64,000 nucleotides of DNA from Volvox africanus. Its lineage: Eukaryota; Chlorophyta; Chlorophyceae; Chlamydomonadales; Volvocaceae. Below the pieces are notes generated by a model. That model made no database searches. It was given only the letters and a program-made list of their open reading frames with translations, and was not told the DNA's origin. Where the stretch lies: the NCBI GenBank assembly GCA_030268105.1, contig BSDZ01000080.1, positions 3,039,501 through 3,103,500 of the forward strand. The letters run 5' to 3'. A program made the position numbers and the translations under genes. This document shows positions 22,801 through 34,871 of this stretch, in pieces (the first letter of the stretch is position 1; the number at the start of each line of letters is the position of its first letter).

Positions 22801-24403
22801 ATCAGTTTGCTGCACCGAGGGACCTGCCTTCCCACTCATTCCTGCAGCGCCCTGTGGGTCCTGGTGCGGGCCCATGGTATCTGTGCTTACAGGGCGCAAT
22901 GAGGCTGCGTCCACCGTTGGAGCTGGAACACCCGGGTCCAGCGTCCCCCGGATGGCGGCGGCCCTGGTGGCCCGAACCACTTCGACCCAGCCATCACTGG
23001 GTAACGTGGGCAAGGAGCTTTTCGTAGTGTGGAAGGGCATGAGCTTTACTCCTGGTAGATGCGCCGCCAATAATGCCACGCAGGGAGCACCTTCCTTGGC
23101 GGTATGGGAGCTGCCTGCCCCTACGCTCTGTGCAAAGCTCACCAAACCAAGGAAAGCAGGACAGGGGACAATGGCAGAACATAGGACGTAGGTCAATGGA
23201 AGGTGCCCCACGCAACAGTTGCTCCGGCAGCAATAGCAGCAGCAGCAGGAGAAGACCGAAAAACATGATACTAAACAGCCACGCAGCCATGGCTTCACGA
23301 ACGATGTATCATGAAACGCAGCCATCGACAGATCATGGGATACGAGCTGTGCTGCATGGCACACGATAATTGCTGGTCGGTGAGACGCGAGCCCTCAGCA
23401 AGGGGGGGGCATCTGAAGGCACTGGAGGCATTTCGGTACGGCTGAGACCAGCGTCCTTCGGCATAGGTTGCCGGTGCCCGACCTCCATCCCCCCTTCGCA
23501 GCCGCACGCTGTCAACTTTCTCTCAACTGCATTTGTGCTAGCTCCCAGATATAAGGTTTTGAGCCCCTCTGGTTCCACCTGTTGTCCATACGTCCACCCG
23601 CCAAGCGCCTGTTTCTCACCCGCAAGACGCCGCCCACGATTACCGGCGGCTGCTCCCCCTCATAAGTCAACAGTTCCCGGACGTACTGCAGGCGGACACG
23701 TGTATGGCAAGCATGTTACCGTTCGTCTTGATAATAAAGGGATAGTCCAGAACCGGGCAGCCACAACAACAACAGGCAGTGGCAGTGAAGCACCCTAAGC
23801 CAAAGTCAGAAGCAGGGGCCGCTTTAAAATTGGACTGGGGACAGGTTCAGGACGTTCAGTGCTGTATGTTCCTGGACCCGAGAAATCCCGTCAGTCTGCA
23901 GCACCTGTCTGTACATCAGACGTAAGTGCAAGAGGCCATTCCAAAATAAGAAGTACGGTCATATAACGCTCGTACAGTCGCGATCCCTCGCAGTGAAAGC
24001 TCAAACATAGCCCATCAAACTGACAAGGTAACCACCCACTTTTTGCCGTACCTGTGGCGTGTCTGCAAGGCCAGCTCCCCATTCTGAATACGGGGTTGTG
24101 AATAAGGTGATGAGATGCGGAGGGCGACTGTACGTGATACACATAGCCCGAAGGGACATGGCAAACCAGGTTCTGATAGTTAGGCAACGGATGTTGCAGA
24201 GGGGAAAGGGTCGCGGTCTTGCGGACTTACGCAGGCCCCATAGCTTCCCGCACGGTAAGCGCAAGTTCCGTAGCCGCCGATAACAAACTTCGACCCTGAT
24301 AGCTGGCCGATACAAAGTAAAAGCCCCGTGCCTTACTACCGTTACTGGTTGCGCACGCCGTCGCCACAGCACGGATCGCTCCTCTTGCAAGGTGATGACG
24401 CAT
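19899..24403 (-). CDS. FIST-domain protein with a Gln-rich insertion
   Basis: FIST domains (FIST_N/FIST_C) are small-ligand-sensing modules of bacterial signalling proteins and of the FBXO22 family. Proposed exons: 24403-24231, 23685-23620, 23127-22357, 22147-22022, 21720-21610, 21276-20873, 20505-20334 and 20009-19899. At least one exon between 24231 and 23685 is unresolved. FIST_N landmarks: 'PPVIVGGVL', 'HLPGVKLMPFHTTKSSLPTL', 'VIGGVTAPGAWGDSESNWG', 'VWLNDQTYAQGVVGCVLQG'. FIST_C landmarks: 'GPVMRVTQAQGQYVLELDGE', 'IANGTPIQVHL', 'GAVGSLALSCSALPFFEGPD', 'FTGCKLEGEFCS' and terminal 'LHSFTSCLAFL'. The 23127-22357 exon inserts roughly 150 Gln/Ser/Ala-rich residues, including a Q-run, between two core strands. 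The N-terminus 'MRHHLARGAIRAVATACATS' looks like an organelle transit peptide. No F-box is visible. The start is uncertain. Confidence 0.78.
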
Positions 24404-24808
24404 GGCTCCAAGATATTCAGTGAGAACAACTAGCGATATTTTATTGTATTCCAGGACATTGTCGGAAGCAGCTGCGGATAAGGACCACAGCTGAAGTAAA
24501 GTTTTAGAAGATTCTTCTTTTGTCTCTCCAAAGCATATACTTGTTTTCACAGATTACTGTAAAGGGTGTTAGGATTGTCGTGGCATTCGTACAGGTCGCC
24601 ATGCAACCTGCGATTTTGCTAACAGATTTTGTACAAATGAAAATAGCAGCGCAACTTGTGTATCCTATTACCCGTTAAGTTAGAAGTTCATAGGTGAAGG
24701 TTCGTTTCTATCAGACCCTCAATTGCTAAGTCCGCTCGATACAACGGCAAGCGGCATTGCTTTCTTTTTATACCAAGTTTTAGTTCAGGCTGTAAGTCTG
24801 TGAGAATC
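24404..24808. promoter_or_regulatory. Short head-to-head promoter region
   Basis: About 405 bp separate the proposed ATGs of the FIST gene (-) and the RING ligase gene (+), so both promoters must lie here or overlap the 5' exons. No sequence element is identified with confidence. Confidence 0.4.
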
Positions 24809-26644
24809 ATGGGCTCGTCGCAGTCCAGTGATAGAAGTAGACGCCAGGACCCTCCGCCAGTTTCACCTGTTCCGCCAACTTACACGACACAAACTTATCC
24901 TCCACCGCCTGTGTATGCGACAACAACTGGACAGGTCTGTCTGGAGGGTTGCTTTACAGAAGGACACCGGGAAGCTGGAAGCATCGACCTCACATATTCT
25001 GCCTTATGCCCTGTAGTACCCACCACCAGCATTACCACAGCAACATTATTATGGAGGTGCCGTGACAATGACGCAGCCGTATCAAATGTATCGGGTAAGT
25101 CGCGAGCCATTTGCATGCCTTGGCCTTCTTGCTTCTACGACAGGGCGCGTTCGCCTGACATTATCTCCTGTCCTTTCGTTTTAGCCGCCCATTATGCAGG
25201 TGCCTATGCTGCAACAACCCTATGCCCCTCAACAGTACGGGCAGCCACCCCGTCCAGTACAGACCCAGGAGTGTCACACAGCCACCATACGCAACCAGGT
25301 CAACCTGAAGAAACAAACATTGGTTCTAGAGACTACATCTCAGCCTGGCGTTTACAGCATCACTTTCAACTTTGATGCCTCGGCGCCCTGTCGGGTTACG
25401 ACTTTCGTGTGCGCACACGAGGACCTGCGGAAAGCTTGCAAGATTACCTCGCAGTTTCCCCCCGCCACTCCCATCTTTTATTCCCGGGGGGTAAGTAATG
25501 CATCAGGACGGCTGTCTGCGGGGTTTGCTACTGCCAATGCCGTGCGCCTCTCAGCAGCTCTACTTTTCAGAGCGTTGCGAACACGTCGCATTCAATGAAC
25601 TGACCTACCGAATTTACCGATGGAAGCAAATGCCCAAATGATGAAGTGCCCTGTTAGCAATTAAGGGAACGAATAATTTTCTTGTATTATGCAAAGGACA
25701 TTTCAAGCATTTAGCCGCCTGGCACCCGTTGCTTTTAAACGTGAAATAACGCAGAATTTCTCCCGTCCACATCCCATACGCAGCTGAACCATAAGTTTCC
25801 AGACACTTCAACCGCGGCAGCTAGCGGGCATGTTGTAAACACCACTTCATCTCGTGTCTTAGCGAAGGACCTTACCAGCGTGTCGAATGACACCTTCCCG
25901 GTCATAATTCGGCTGGAGGCGCTCAGTGAGGAAGGCGCTGCGGAGGGCCGTTCTCTGGAGTCCCTGGAGCCGGGTTGCGAAATGCCTAGTTGGGTCCAGT
26001 CGCAGACGACCTACGCAAAGCTTGTGAAGGAAGACGACGGCTCGTGGGGTCTTCGCATGATAAAGCAGAAAATTTGGGTGAAAGGCACTGCTTACGAGCT
26101 GCAGGTGCGTGGATGCGATGGCATGATTCTTTGACGCGGTCGTGAAGGACGTCACCGCCTCTCTGAAAAAGTACTAGCTTTAAGATCGACGAGCTTGCAG
26201 CTGGCCGCAATGTTTATTGCACAGCGTAGGAAGGGTTACTGAAGCGCGTCATAACATATCTCATTTGTCAATGCAAGTGCATGAGGGTATGGGGTGCTAT
26301 GCAGCCAATGCAGTTATAAATGGATGTGCGACCCTTCAATATCCCTGTTGCAGGAGATCTACGGCATGGAGCAGAATAAGGCGACGGGTAATGGGGCCGC
26401 GACAGATGGCTATGACGATCTGGACGGCAACGAATGTGTCATCTGCATGAGTGCCCCGCGAGATACCACGGCGCTGCCATGCCGCCACATGTGCATGTGC
26501 CACAGCTGTGCCAGCGCACTTAAGACCCAGACCAACAAATGCCCGATTTGCCGCAATGAGATTGAGTCGCTGTTGCACATCAAGATCAACAAGTCGGCAA
26601 CGGCTTCACAGGGCGCCGCGGTGAGCAGCGCAGTGCCCGCTTAA
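24809..26644 (+). CDS. LOG2/MGRN1-type RING E3 ubiquitin ligase
   Basis: Transfers ubiquitin to membrane-associated targets; plant LOG2/LUL proteins and animal Mahogunin belong here. Five exons: 24809-24934, 25017-25094, 25185-25490, 25784-26104 and 26354-26644 (373 aa, phases consistent). The N-terminus 'MGSSQSS' fits an N-myristoylation signal (Gly2, Ser6), as in plant members. A Pro/Tyr/Gln-rich stretch follows, then the conserved DAR2-type region: '[17 protein letters not shown]', '[19 protein letters not shown]', '[10 protein letters not shown]', '[14 protein letters not shown]', 'EIYGMEQ'. The C-terminal C3HC4 RING reads '[18 protein letters not shown]' followed by 'MCMCHSCA' and 'NKCPICR', with all eight zinc ligands present. 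The assignment is firm; exon 4's acceptor is the least certain border. Confidence 0.94.
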
Positions 26645-26735
26645 ATGGCCGAGCGGCAGGTCACTGCAGGTCCCTTCATTGCGGAGGGCTGGCTGTGCGC
26701 ATGCTGAGTCATCTTGTGCATGGCTCTGTTCTATT

Positions 26736-26740
26736 TGTAA
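26736..26740 (+). promoter_or_regulatory. TGTAA poly(A) signal (RING ligase gene)
   Basis: TGTAA occurs 92 nt after the stop at 26644, a typical chlorophycean distance. Confidence 0.6.
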
Positions 26741-28355
26741 TGGGGGGTAGGCTGAAATTGAGTACAGCTGGAAATGCGGGATGGCCTGAGGAACGAGGAC
26801 ACAGTTGCTGGACACATCCAGGGTCCAAGGCCCTCTTGAGCCATGCGGAGCGTCTGCAAAATTTAATTATATGTAGGCAGCTAGGCTGCATGTCCGGGCA
26901 TGGGAAGACATTTGACGTGGTCTCGAGTGATGAAATAGGGAGCTGATGGGGGAGAGACTAGGGCAGCAAGGGACTATGGGGTTCTGGAGTTGGGACTGGC
27001 TTGGAGGTCGAAAGGAAGCTGCCTCCTTGGAGCCACCGTTACATTCTTTGCGCTGGCAGAGGGATGAGTCTCCTGCTCAAGAAGGTTAAGTCTGCTGTCT
27101 TCGGCCGGGGTGAGAAGTATGGTGCTTTCTGAGCACACATTAATATCTGGGATTAGGCTAACTACCATAGCGAGTGGGTTGACGTTCTTCGAGAGTATAA
27201 CGGAGCAGGGGCTGAGTTCGTATAATCCCCATTGAGGTCTATATTTGCTGGTTGTGGTTCGCGGTTGCCATTTTTTCTTAGTGTATTGTTTACGTTTCGA
27301 GTGGCGGTTAGGCCACGACCATCGTGGGCCCCATCGCCTGTGGTTGGGAGGGTAAGGTCCTGCAGCTAATCTATAGCCCCACTCCTTGTAATTTGTTTAA
27401 TTTACATAACCTTCGGTATAACAGCACAACCGTATTGTGAAAAACACCGTATCTCTTCCACCCGTTGTTCTCTCCCGAAAGAGCTACTGCCTAGGTTCAG
27501 CAGAGTCTAGCGATACATTGCGACAGAAAATTGCACCTGCCCATGTAAGTACTGGTTAATAACAACGTTCACATCATACACCGGTTCTAATAAATTCCAA
27601 AATTAGGGTCAACTTCGTCAACGTCCAGCAAGTGGCGTATCTGGGCATCCAATACAGGGCTTACTTGGGGAAAGCTCTATATGCGTTAAGGCCAGATTGG
27701 AATCCAATGAGATTGCAAATAGATTCCCTGAACAAAGATGCAGCGCGAGGGGTTTTATTTCAAGCTCTGGTTCACAACATAAGTTCGACGAGGGGACATG
27801 AAAAGGGTTTTAAAATGTGCACCCCGAAGGCGCACCGAGCTCCCCACGAAGATGTATTACCTGACACCCGTATACAATTCATATGAAAAAGGAGCTGCTT
27901 TCAGATGTACCTTATAGAGCTACAGGACCTGAGCCCCTTGTAGCTTGAGCAACAAGCGAGCCGAGGAGCAAACTTTGAGTCGCTTGCCTTTGCGGATTGC
28001 CATTCAAGGATGTAACATTAAACGCAAACCTAGCATGGCTTGTCGAACATTGGATGGCTGTTAAGATGCTCCATAGTTAGCGAAATGGATGTTCAACGGC
28101 AAACACAGTGGTGGTCTTAAGGAAAGGATCAGCTGGTGAGTATCCTGCCAAACTAACTGGACAGTTACTTATAGTTTCATGACCGAGGCGGCGATGGAGT
28201 TGGATGGGCGGTACTACGGAGGCAACGCGCTTGACGGTTGTCCCATGAGGTGAGACACAAAAAGCTAATCCGGACCTCAAGCACCCCTTCCGCTACCACC
28301 TAGCTGCCAGCCTAGTGCAATCCTTATAAACGTTTTCCACATAAACGTAGGAGAT
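26741..28355. other. Intergenic region without a supported gene
   Basis: About 1.6 kb between the RING ligase and AKR2 genes, both on +. A frame at about 27608-27886 is open but has no ATG in a good position and no family similarity. The AKR2 promoter should be near 28100-28350. No repeat or RNA gene is seen. Confidence 0.5.
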
Positions 28356-31061
28356 ATGTTTCCAGGAATGCCGCCTGGTGGCCCTGGTGGGGCGTTCGAT
28401 TTCTCTGCCCTGCAGTCTGCTTTGAACGTAAGGCAATCAGGATTTAAACAGTCATTTTTTGAAATGCTTGTTGCACAAGGAACGCAATCGAGCGGCTTGA
28501 GACGACTGTATACGAGTTACCGCCGTCGTCCGCTTTACCTTTATCACAGGATCCCTCTATTAAGCAAATGGCTGAGCAGATTGCGAACGATCCTTCATTC
28601 AAGGAGATCGCAAAGCAGATGCAGGAAAGCTTTGGCGCTATGATGGGCAATATGGGTGCGGGCGGCGAGGCACGAGCTGCTCCCGCAGGTTAGTGAGGAA
28701 AAGGACGTAGCTTATATTTGAGACTGTTGAGGATTGGAGATCTAGTGAACATACGTCTTTCAAGTGAGAACAACTATACCTTTCCCACTCAGGAATGCCA
28801 CCTGGCATGCCCCCGGGCGCGTTTCCCCCAAACTTTGACCCGTCGAAGTACATGGAGGCGATGCAGAACATGTTCCAGAACCCCGGCTTTATGCAGATGG
28901 CAGAGAAGTTGGGCAAAACCATCATCGAGGTTTGTTGTGCGTGCTGATGACAGTTTTTCCTGGTGTGGAAGTTCACTTCGTGAGGATCCCAGCTATCAGC
29001 TTTCTCCTTGGGGCTATATGGCAAGGGGCGAATACCTCGCCTCCCGATGACAGCTTAGGCTGCGTGTATTAATTATTCTTCGGGTTTGGAATGGTAAACC
29101 CTGAGGAGGGAGGACTGGGGAATGCTTTGCGACCTTCACGTAAACTTCTAGATTGCGAAACTGTATCCGGTTTGCGTCATTCTTTCTGTTGGATTGGTTT
29201 GGGGTTAGGACTTTTGTTTTTGATGGGTTTGTTGCACAAACGCACACGAATTACGGGTGGCTACAGGTATTTTTTGCCGCCTTCCGAGGTTTGCTGTTGG
29301 CTTTGATAAAGGTCATGGAACACTGTTTCGCCTACAGGCCGATCCAAACATGGCCAACATGATGAAGGCCATGCAAGATCCGGAATACAAGACGAAGGTT
29401 GAGGATGCACTGAAAGGCCTCAAGGACGACCCTGAACTGAAGCCCATTCTGGATGAGCTTGAGAGCCAGGGCCCGGCTGCTATGATGAAGTGGGTCCACC
29501 TTGTGGGGTGGGGGAGGACAGGGTCATCTCTAAGCGCTCTATTGCCTGCAAGCAGATGCTAAAACGTTCTTGATCGGGCGGTGCAACTACATTTGCGATT
29601 TGACATGGTTATGTCCCCCCCCCCATCTTCTCAGGATGTGGAATAACCCGGAGGTGCTTAGCAAGCTGGGCAAGGCAATGGGTGGCGTCTTCGACTTTGC
29701 AGGCGCGCTAGAGGGCGGCGAAGGAGAGGGAGAAGGAGAAGGAGAGGAGGGCGACGGCGCCATTGAGGAGACAGTGCACGCGGCAGCAAGCGCTGGTAAG
29801 TAAATAGCCCGTAGGCGGGATCTATGCTACTTAGCAGCTCTGTTTAAATTATCCATAAACAAGATTTTACTAAATTTGATGACATTTCATGGCGCATCGA
29901 CCGTGTCATGCAGCCTTTCCCACTGCTACTTCCCACTACGTATGTCTATCGTGGGCAGCAGTTTCCACTAGCTAAGCAGATGACAGGTGGATACTAGGCC
30001 TTGTTGTTAGGCATTTGGTTGCCGAGTCCCAGATTCCCTACCTCCCTTCGACGAACATGAGGCATGGTCATGGATTGTTGGGTTTTTTATAGCCTGGCAG
30101 TGCCGCAAAATTCAGAGCAGCAGCCGATTTCACGCATCCCGATCCTTGCGCTCAGGCGACGTGGATCTGCTGAAGAAGTTCGTGGCGGAGGGGGCGAACG
30201 TTGACGAGGCGGACGAAGAAGGCCGCACGGCGCTTCATTTCGCGGCAGGATACGGCGAGATTGAGTGCGTCAAGGTCCTCATTGAGGCTAAGGTAGGCTT
30301 CACTGCATGGATAGGGTTTTCTTTGCACGATTTCCGCGTTCATTAAGGCAAGCGAGGAAAGGCAAGCAAAGAAGTCCTTTTGCAATGCGCAAACAACGTC
30401 AACTGTTTTGTTTGGGGTCCATATGCACTCTGTATCCCGACCTCGTCCATCATATGTATGTCCAGGCTTGCTGCCGTAACATTATTTGCTGCTGAAATTC
30501 TACAGGCCAAGTTGGACGCTGTTGACACCAATCAGAACACGGCACTGCACTACGCGGCCGGTTACGGCCAGGCAGAGAGTGTCAAGCTACTCTTGGAGAG
30601 GTGCGTAAGCGGCGGGGGGAGGGGGCAATTCACTCATTAATGATGTATTACCAAGTGGCCATGGATTTTACCTTCAGCAGGGTGTTTGTGAGGCCTTCTT
30701 GCTAGCGCAGCTGTGTGTAAAGCCAGGGCCCAAAATAAACTGATAAGAATAGAAATTGTAGGGTTTGCGTTACGAGGAAACTGAAGTGCTTACTATTAAA
30801 TAACCTGCGTAGGCGCAGCTTGCGGACCCAGCTTTTGCCCTTCTGCCCTTTTGCGGGGACCCGTACAAAACTTGCAGCTCGTTGCCCTCGTCTTTACCCT
30901 GTGCCGTTCCCCTTCGCTCTCACAGTGGTGCTGACCGCACGGCAAAGAACTTGGATGGCAAGACTGCGCTCGAGGTAGCCGAGCTGAACGAGCAGGCTGA
31001 CGTGATTGCCGCGCTGAAGGAGACAGAGAAGGAAGAGAAGGAGGAGACGAAGTCCAACTGA
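28356..31061 (+). CDS. AKR2: AKR2 ankyrin-repeat chloroplast outer-envelope targeting factor
   Basis: Cytosolic chaperone that binds nascent tail- and signal-anchored proteins and delivers them to the chloroplast outer envelope. Eight exons: 28356-28427, 28550-28688, 28793-28929, 29338-29489, 29635-29795, 30156-30292, 30506-30600 and 30926-31061 (342 aa, phases consistent, the same length as Arabidopsis AKR2A as I recall it). Sti1-like C1/C2 modules are seen as '[20 protein letters not shown]', '[12 protein letters not shown]' and '[20 protein letters not shown]' followed by '[15 protein letters not shown]'. A short acidic Glu/Gly stretch follows. Ankyrin repeats then read '[20 protein letters not shown]', '[20 protein letters not shown]', '[20 protein letters not shown]' and '[12 protein letters not shown]'. 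The N-terminal PEST-like extension of land-plant proteins is shortened to a Met/Pro/Gly-rich segment. Very secure. Confidence 0.96.
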
Positions 31062-31392
31062 GCTGCCGACTCCTGCGACTTTCGTTATGGGAGGTCTTAA
31101 GCTCATTGATAGATTTGTGGGTTGTTGGCAACTGCTGAATGACTGTGGCCACTCGTTCTTGCCTTTAAAGTACCCAATGACCGTGTTGAGGGGGTCTGCA
31201 ACTCAAAATTCAAATGAGCAAACTGACTACATGGAAGGCCTGACTTTGGGGCGCCATGACCTGTGTGCCTGTGCAATGATGTTTCCGTGTTTCCGTATTA
31301 AGTATGAGCACACGCGATGCCTCAGTGCAGTTCGTCCCGGTTTGTTCGGGGTCAGTTGGAATTTCATATAGATAGGTGTGGAATCTGGGTAA

Positions 31393-31397
31393 TGTAA
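31393..31397 (+). promoter_or_regulatory. Candidate TGTAA poly(A) signal (AKR2)
   Basis: First clear TGTAA after the AKR2 stop, 332 nt downstream. Confidence 0.45.
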
Positions 31398-32428
31398 AGC
31401 ATACTTCAGGACCCATGTCCCTGTCGTTACTTCATCTTTCTCAACCCCATGACGACACTCGTATCGTTCGGTAGGATGAGGTTGGTACCCGAAGGCTTGT
31501 CACCTAGTTACTACGACCGAGAAGGTCTTTGCTGGTTTTTTCCACGTAAGTGTTGGTCGACATAAGGACAGCGTGGCCAAGCAAGCTGAGATTTTCATTA
31601 CCTGTCCACATGTCACCAGCGCGCAGCAACGTTGTCACAGCACAGCTGGTACCTGCACAGCGTGGGACATTCAACTGTCACGCGCGCCAAACTTCAACAG
31701 TCGCATAACTAAAACTATACAATTTCGCTATTCAGCTAACTGTGGTTATTGATGGCCGCCAGCCGTTGCATAAGTCATCACTAAAGAAGTCCTGGTAAGG
31801 CACGTGGCTGCAAAACCAGCAGAGAACAACTTCCATTCCCTTAAATTCGTACAGCGTGTATGAACGCTCGATGTTCGTGTCGCACTTGGCGCCTTGCTCA
31901 CGGGTGCAGTAGGTCGAGTGGCGAGGTAAGAATACAAAACCAACCTTTCCGGGTGAGTAATACTGGGATCGTGTACTCAGTTCTGCCGAACTCGAAGCCA
32001 GCATCCCCTCCTTACAATTGTTACATAAAATTGCACATATCCTCCTTGGCAGCGTCATCCCCGGTGGAATCGTACAGAGCCATTATCATGAAGTAAAAGG
32101 AACGACGCAGGTCTCTTCCCATCTATTGAAGGTCAAACCTAGGTTCACCTGTAGCACCACCCGGGTAGCGAACCTTAAGACTTCGTGAGTATTATCATTC
32201 CAGTATGTTGACAGGCTTGTTGATGCAAGGTAATCTGGGTAAACCCATACCCATGGCATACCCTCAAGACGCCTCAAAGTCGGTTAGGCATGCTGCATTC
32301 CCTCTAGCTACCGGACCGCCACGAGTCGCTTGCTAAGCTCTATTCACAAGATGTGGATTGATATTCCTGGCAATTGGCTGTTTAAGCTTGTGCTCCGTGA
32401 ACGCAAAGCAACGTATATCCTTAATACC
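31398..32428. other. Intergenic region next to the retrotransposon
   Basis: No supported gene. A Cys-containing open frame on the minus strand (31732-32058) has no recognisable domain. The retrotransposon's missing 3' end (rest of integrase, LTR) would be expected here but is not recognisable. Confidence 0.4.
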
Positions 32429-32983
32429 TTATGCACAACGGCTCACCCCTGCTCTGTCAACCACTGCGGGACCAGAGCCTTGATGGCAAAGGGCACATAC
32501 AGTTTGTTCGCTGTGCTTGCTTGGAAGGGCCACCAGTTCCACGAGTTTCGTGAAGTGTTCAACGCAGACCATCACCATGGTTTTGCCGAGTTTGGTGGTG
32601 GGGAATGGACCAGCTCTGTCGCATCCCCAGCAGTATAACGGCCGATTGATTGGGAGTGGCTGCAGTTCCTCAGGTCTCACATGGCCGACCGTGTTGACTT
32701 GATCACACAGCTTGCACGCTCCCACCACTGCTCTCACGTCCTGGCTCATTCCTGGCCACCAGAATTCAGCTTGTAGCAGTCCTAGTGTGCGGCGCTTCCC
32801 GAAGTGGCCCAGGTTGTTGTGCGTGCTTTCGATGATCTGACACGGCTGTTGAGGTGGTGGCATTTCTCTGACGGTGCCGTTGGGCATGAGTCGGTGGAGG
32901 TTTTCGCCACTGACCCTGTACGAAGAGGCCCGACGATTGACCTGTAACCGCTCATCCTGGGCTAGCTCCTTACTGTGATCCAT
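32429..32983 (-). pseudogene. Retrotransposon integrase (H2C2 finger and core start)
   Basis: The zinc-binding HHCC finger is complete: 'HNNLGHFGKRRTLGLL' (H-x4-H), 'EFWWPGMSQDVRAVVGACKL' and the CxxC 'CKLC'. The core begins 'CDRAGPFPTTKLGKT', keeping the first catalytic Asp, and 'VEHFTKLVELVALPSK'. The rest of the core is lost. Confidence 0.88.
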
Positions 32984-32999
32984 GCTTCAGAAGATGTTG

Positions 33000-34020
33000 A
33001 AGTTCGCTGTCTGCCCAGGGGTCCGTGTGGCCATCAGTTGGCTGCCGGTCGAGTGCTTCAGCGCTTCTGCTACCAACACCGTGCAGCTCCTGATCGGTGC
33101 TGCTGTTGTCATCGCCAGGCTCATCATGTCATCTTGGGAGAGGGCGTATCGAGGCTTGAGAACGGCCATGTGGTGGGGGGTGAGATTGGCAAACTGCAGG
33201 ACCTGGACAAAGGCGCAGGTGTGAGCTGCTGCACCAGTGGGGGCCCCGGCGGTGAGGAGTCTGAGCTGCAGCGCTTCTGGGAGGTCAGCCACAAGGCTGA
33301 CTGGCGTGTCCAGGACTCGCGCCAGTTCATCGGGCAGGAGGCGTGATGGTCCATTTGGCCCTTCAAGCGTGACGGCGAGGAGCTCCCCCAGTGAAAGGAC
33401 GGCCGCAACACGGCCGGGAATGTCGCAGAGCCAGTACGGACGCCCCAGGTCCTCGGCAGTGACCAGTGGACGCCGGTGAGGGAGAGTGGCATTCAACGAG
33501 GGGGTTAGTAGGTACACGTCGGGCAATTTCGCCAGCCATTTTGCATCCGCCAGGCTGACATACAAAGGCTGCACGATCCAAAAGGAGGAAACCATTGCCG
33601 AAAGTGATTTGAGTGCGCCAGTCACCATCAATCACCACGAAGTATCCTGGTAGCAGCCGACGATGAAGGCGCTGCAAGGCGCCGATGAGCTGCAGGAGGA
33701 AGTCGGCGGTGGTGTCGCATGTGGTGGACAGGGCACCGACGACGAACCACTGATGCGGTTTGTGTGCTCCAAGGCCGCAAAGCAGGGCTTCGGTGAGCAG
33801 TTGCACCGTGGGCAGTCGGCCAGTCGGTTGCCCGAGCAAGCAGTTGCTGGGGGTACAGGAGACACAGCTGCCGCACGCGATCCGTGAGACGTGCCGCGGC
33901 GGCTGGGGGCAGGGCATCGAGCACGTGATAGTCACGTACACGCCACCCAGCGTGTAAGCAGGCCTCTAGGCCAGATGTGCGTGCTCCAAGCTCGACAACC
34001 ATGAGGCCCTCGGTGAGGGC
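33000..34020 (-). pseudogene. Methyltransferase-like module in a gypsy element
   Basis: The sequence 'VVELGARTSGLEACLHAGW' followed by 'VRDYHVLDALPPAAAARL' resembles the SAM-binding motif I and following acidic strand of C5-cytosine methyltransferases. After a frameshift near 33840, 'QWFVVGALSTTCDTTADFLL' then 'LLPGYFVVIDGDW' falls where the Pro-Cys loop and ENV motif would be expected. The catalytic Pro-Cys is not present and ENV is replaced. Position between RNase H and integrase supports a captured module. The family call is tentative; a Rossmann-like fragment of another kind is possible. Confidence 0.42.
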
Positions 34021-34599
34021 TTTGTCGAGGAAGTGGCGGGACACGAGACAGGTATCCAGGGTGAGGGTGCGTAGTTCTATGTCCGCGTTGGGGGCAAGGA
34101 GTTGCTGCGGTCGGGGGGCTTCACAAGTAAGGCCATTGACCGCAACACGATGTTCCCTCACCAGGCCATTGGCGTGCAGCAGCAGGGTGTGTTGCGCCAG
34201 TTGTGCCTCAGTTTCATGCTTCCACGGGGTACTTGTCGACTGCATCTGTGATGTCGCCATGGTACCCTGCCAACAGTTCTTCTGCGTGGGAAGGACAGTG
34301 TTATCCGCGCGCTGGGCCAATCGGAGCAACTGCAGGCGGCTGGCGGCGGCCACCAAGGAAATCTGAGGGACGGTGCTGAATCAGCGAGTGTCGCCTGTGA
34401 CCAGTGCTGTGGGAAATGGGACGAGTTGCGGTCGCGGCAGTCATGGGTCAGCGACCTCATCCAGACAGGCACCGGGGCCATCAGCAGAGCTAGACTGCAG
34501 CATGCGGCTGAGTGCATCCGCATTCTGGTGCAAGGCACCCAGGTGAACTGGCTCATAATGAAGGCCCAGTGTGTGTACGTGCCCGTGCTGCACACGGTG

Positions 34600-34871
34600 C
34601 TGCCCTCCATGAGCCACAGCAGTGGTGCGTGGTCAATTACCAGCACAAAATGCACCCCATGCAAGTAGGGACAAAGCGTCTGCATGGCCCAGCAAGCCGC
34701 CAGCATCTCACCCTTGTAAGAGATGTAGTTGCACTCATGGGTGTGTGAGACCGCAGGGAGTGTGAGGGAGTGTGAGACCGCAGCCACCATGCATTCCTGC
34801 CCTCTGTCATCAAGTTGCCCCAGGACGCCGCTGATGCTATAAGAGAAGAAATCCGTGTGGAAAATGAGCAG
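34600..34871 (-). pseudogene. Retrotransposon RNase H domain remnant
   Basis: Reads 'FHTDFFSYSISGVLGQ', corresponding to the 'TDAS..GIGAVL' strand of gypsy RNase H, then 'YKGEMLAACWAMQTLCPYLH' and 'VIDHAPLLWL', matching the conserved Glu helix and the TDH-PL-WL block. The first Asp, Glu and second Asp are kept, but the surrounding frame is damaged. Confidence 0.8.

Noticed and set aside
27608..27886. Open frame of about 90 codons between the RING ligase and AKR2 genes
   Set aside because: No ATG in place, no recognisable domain, no splice partners.
31732..32058. Cys-containing minus-strand ORF
   Set aside because: No known zinc-finger spacing or family; could be decayed repeat sequence.
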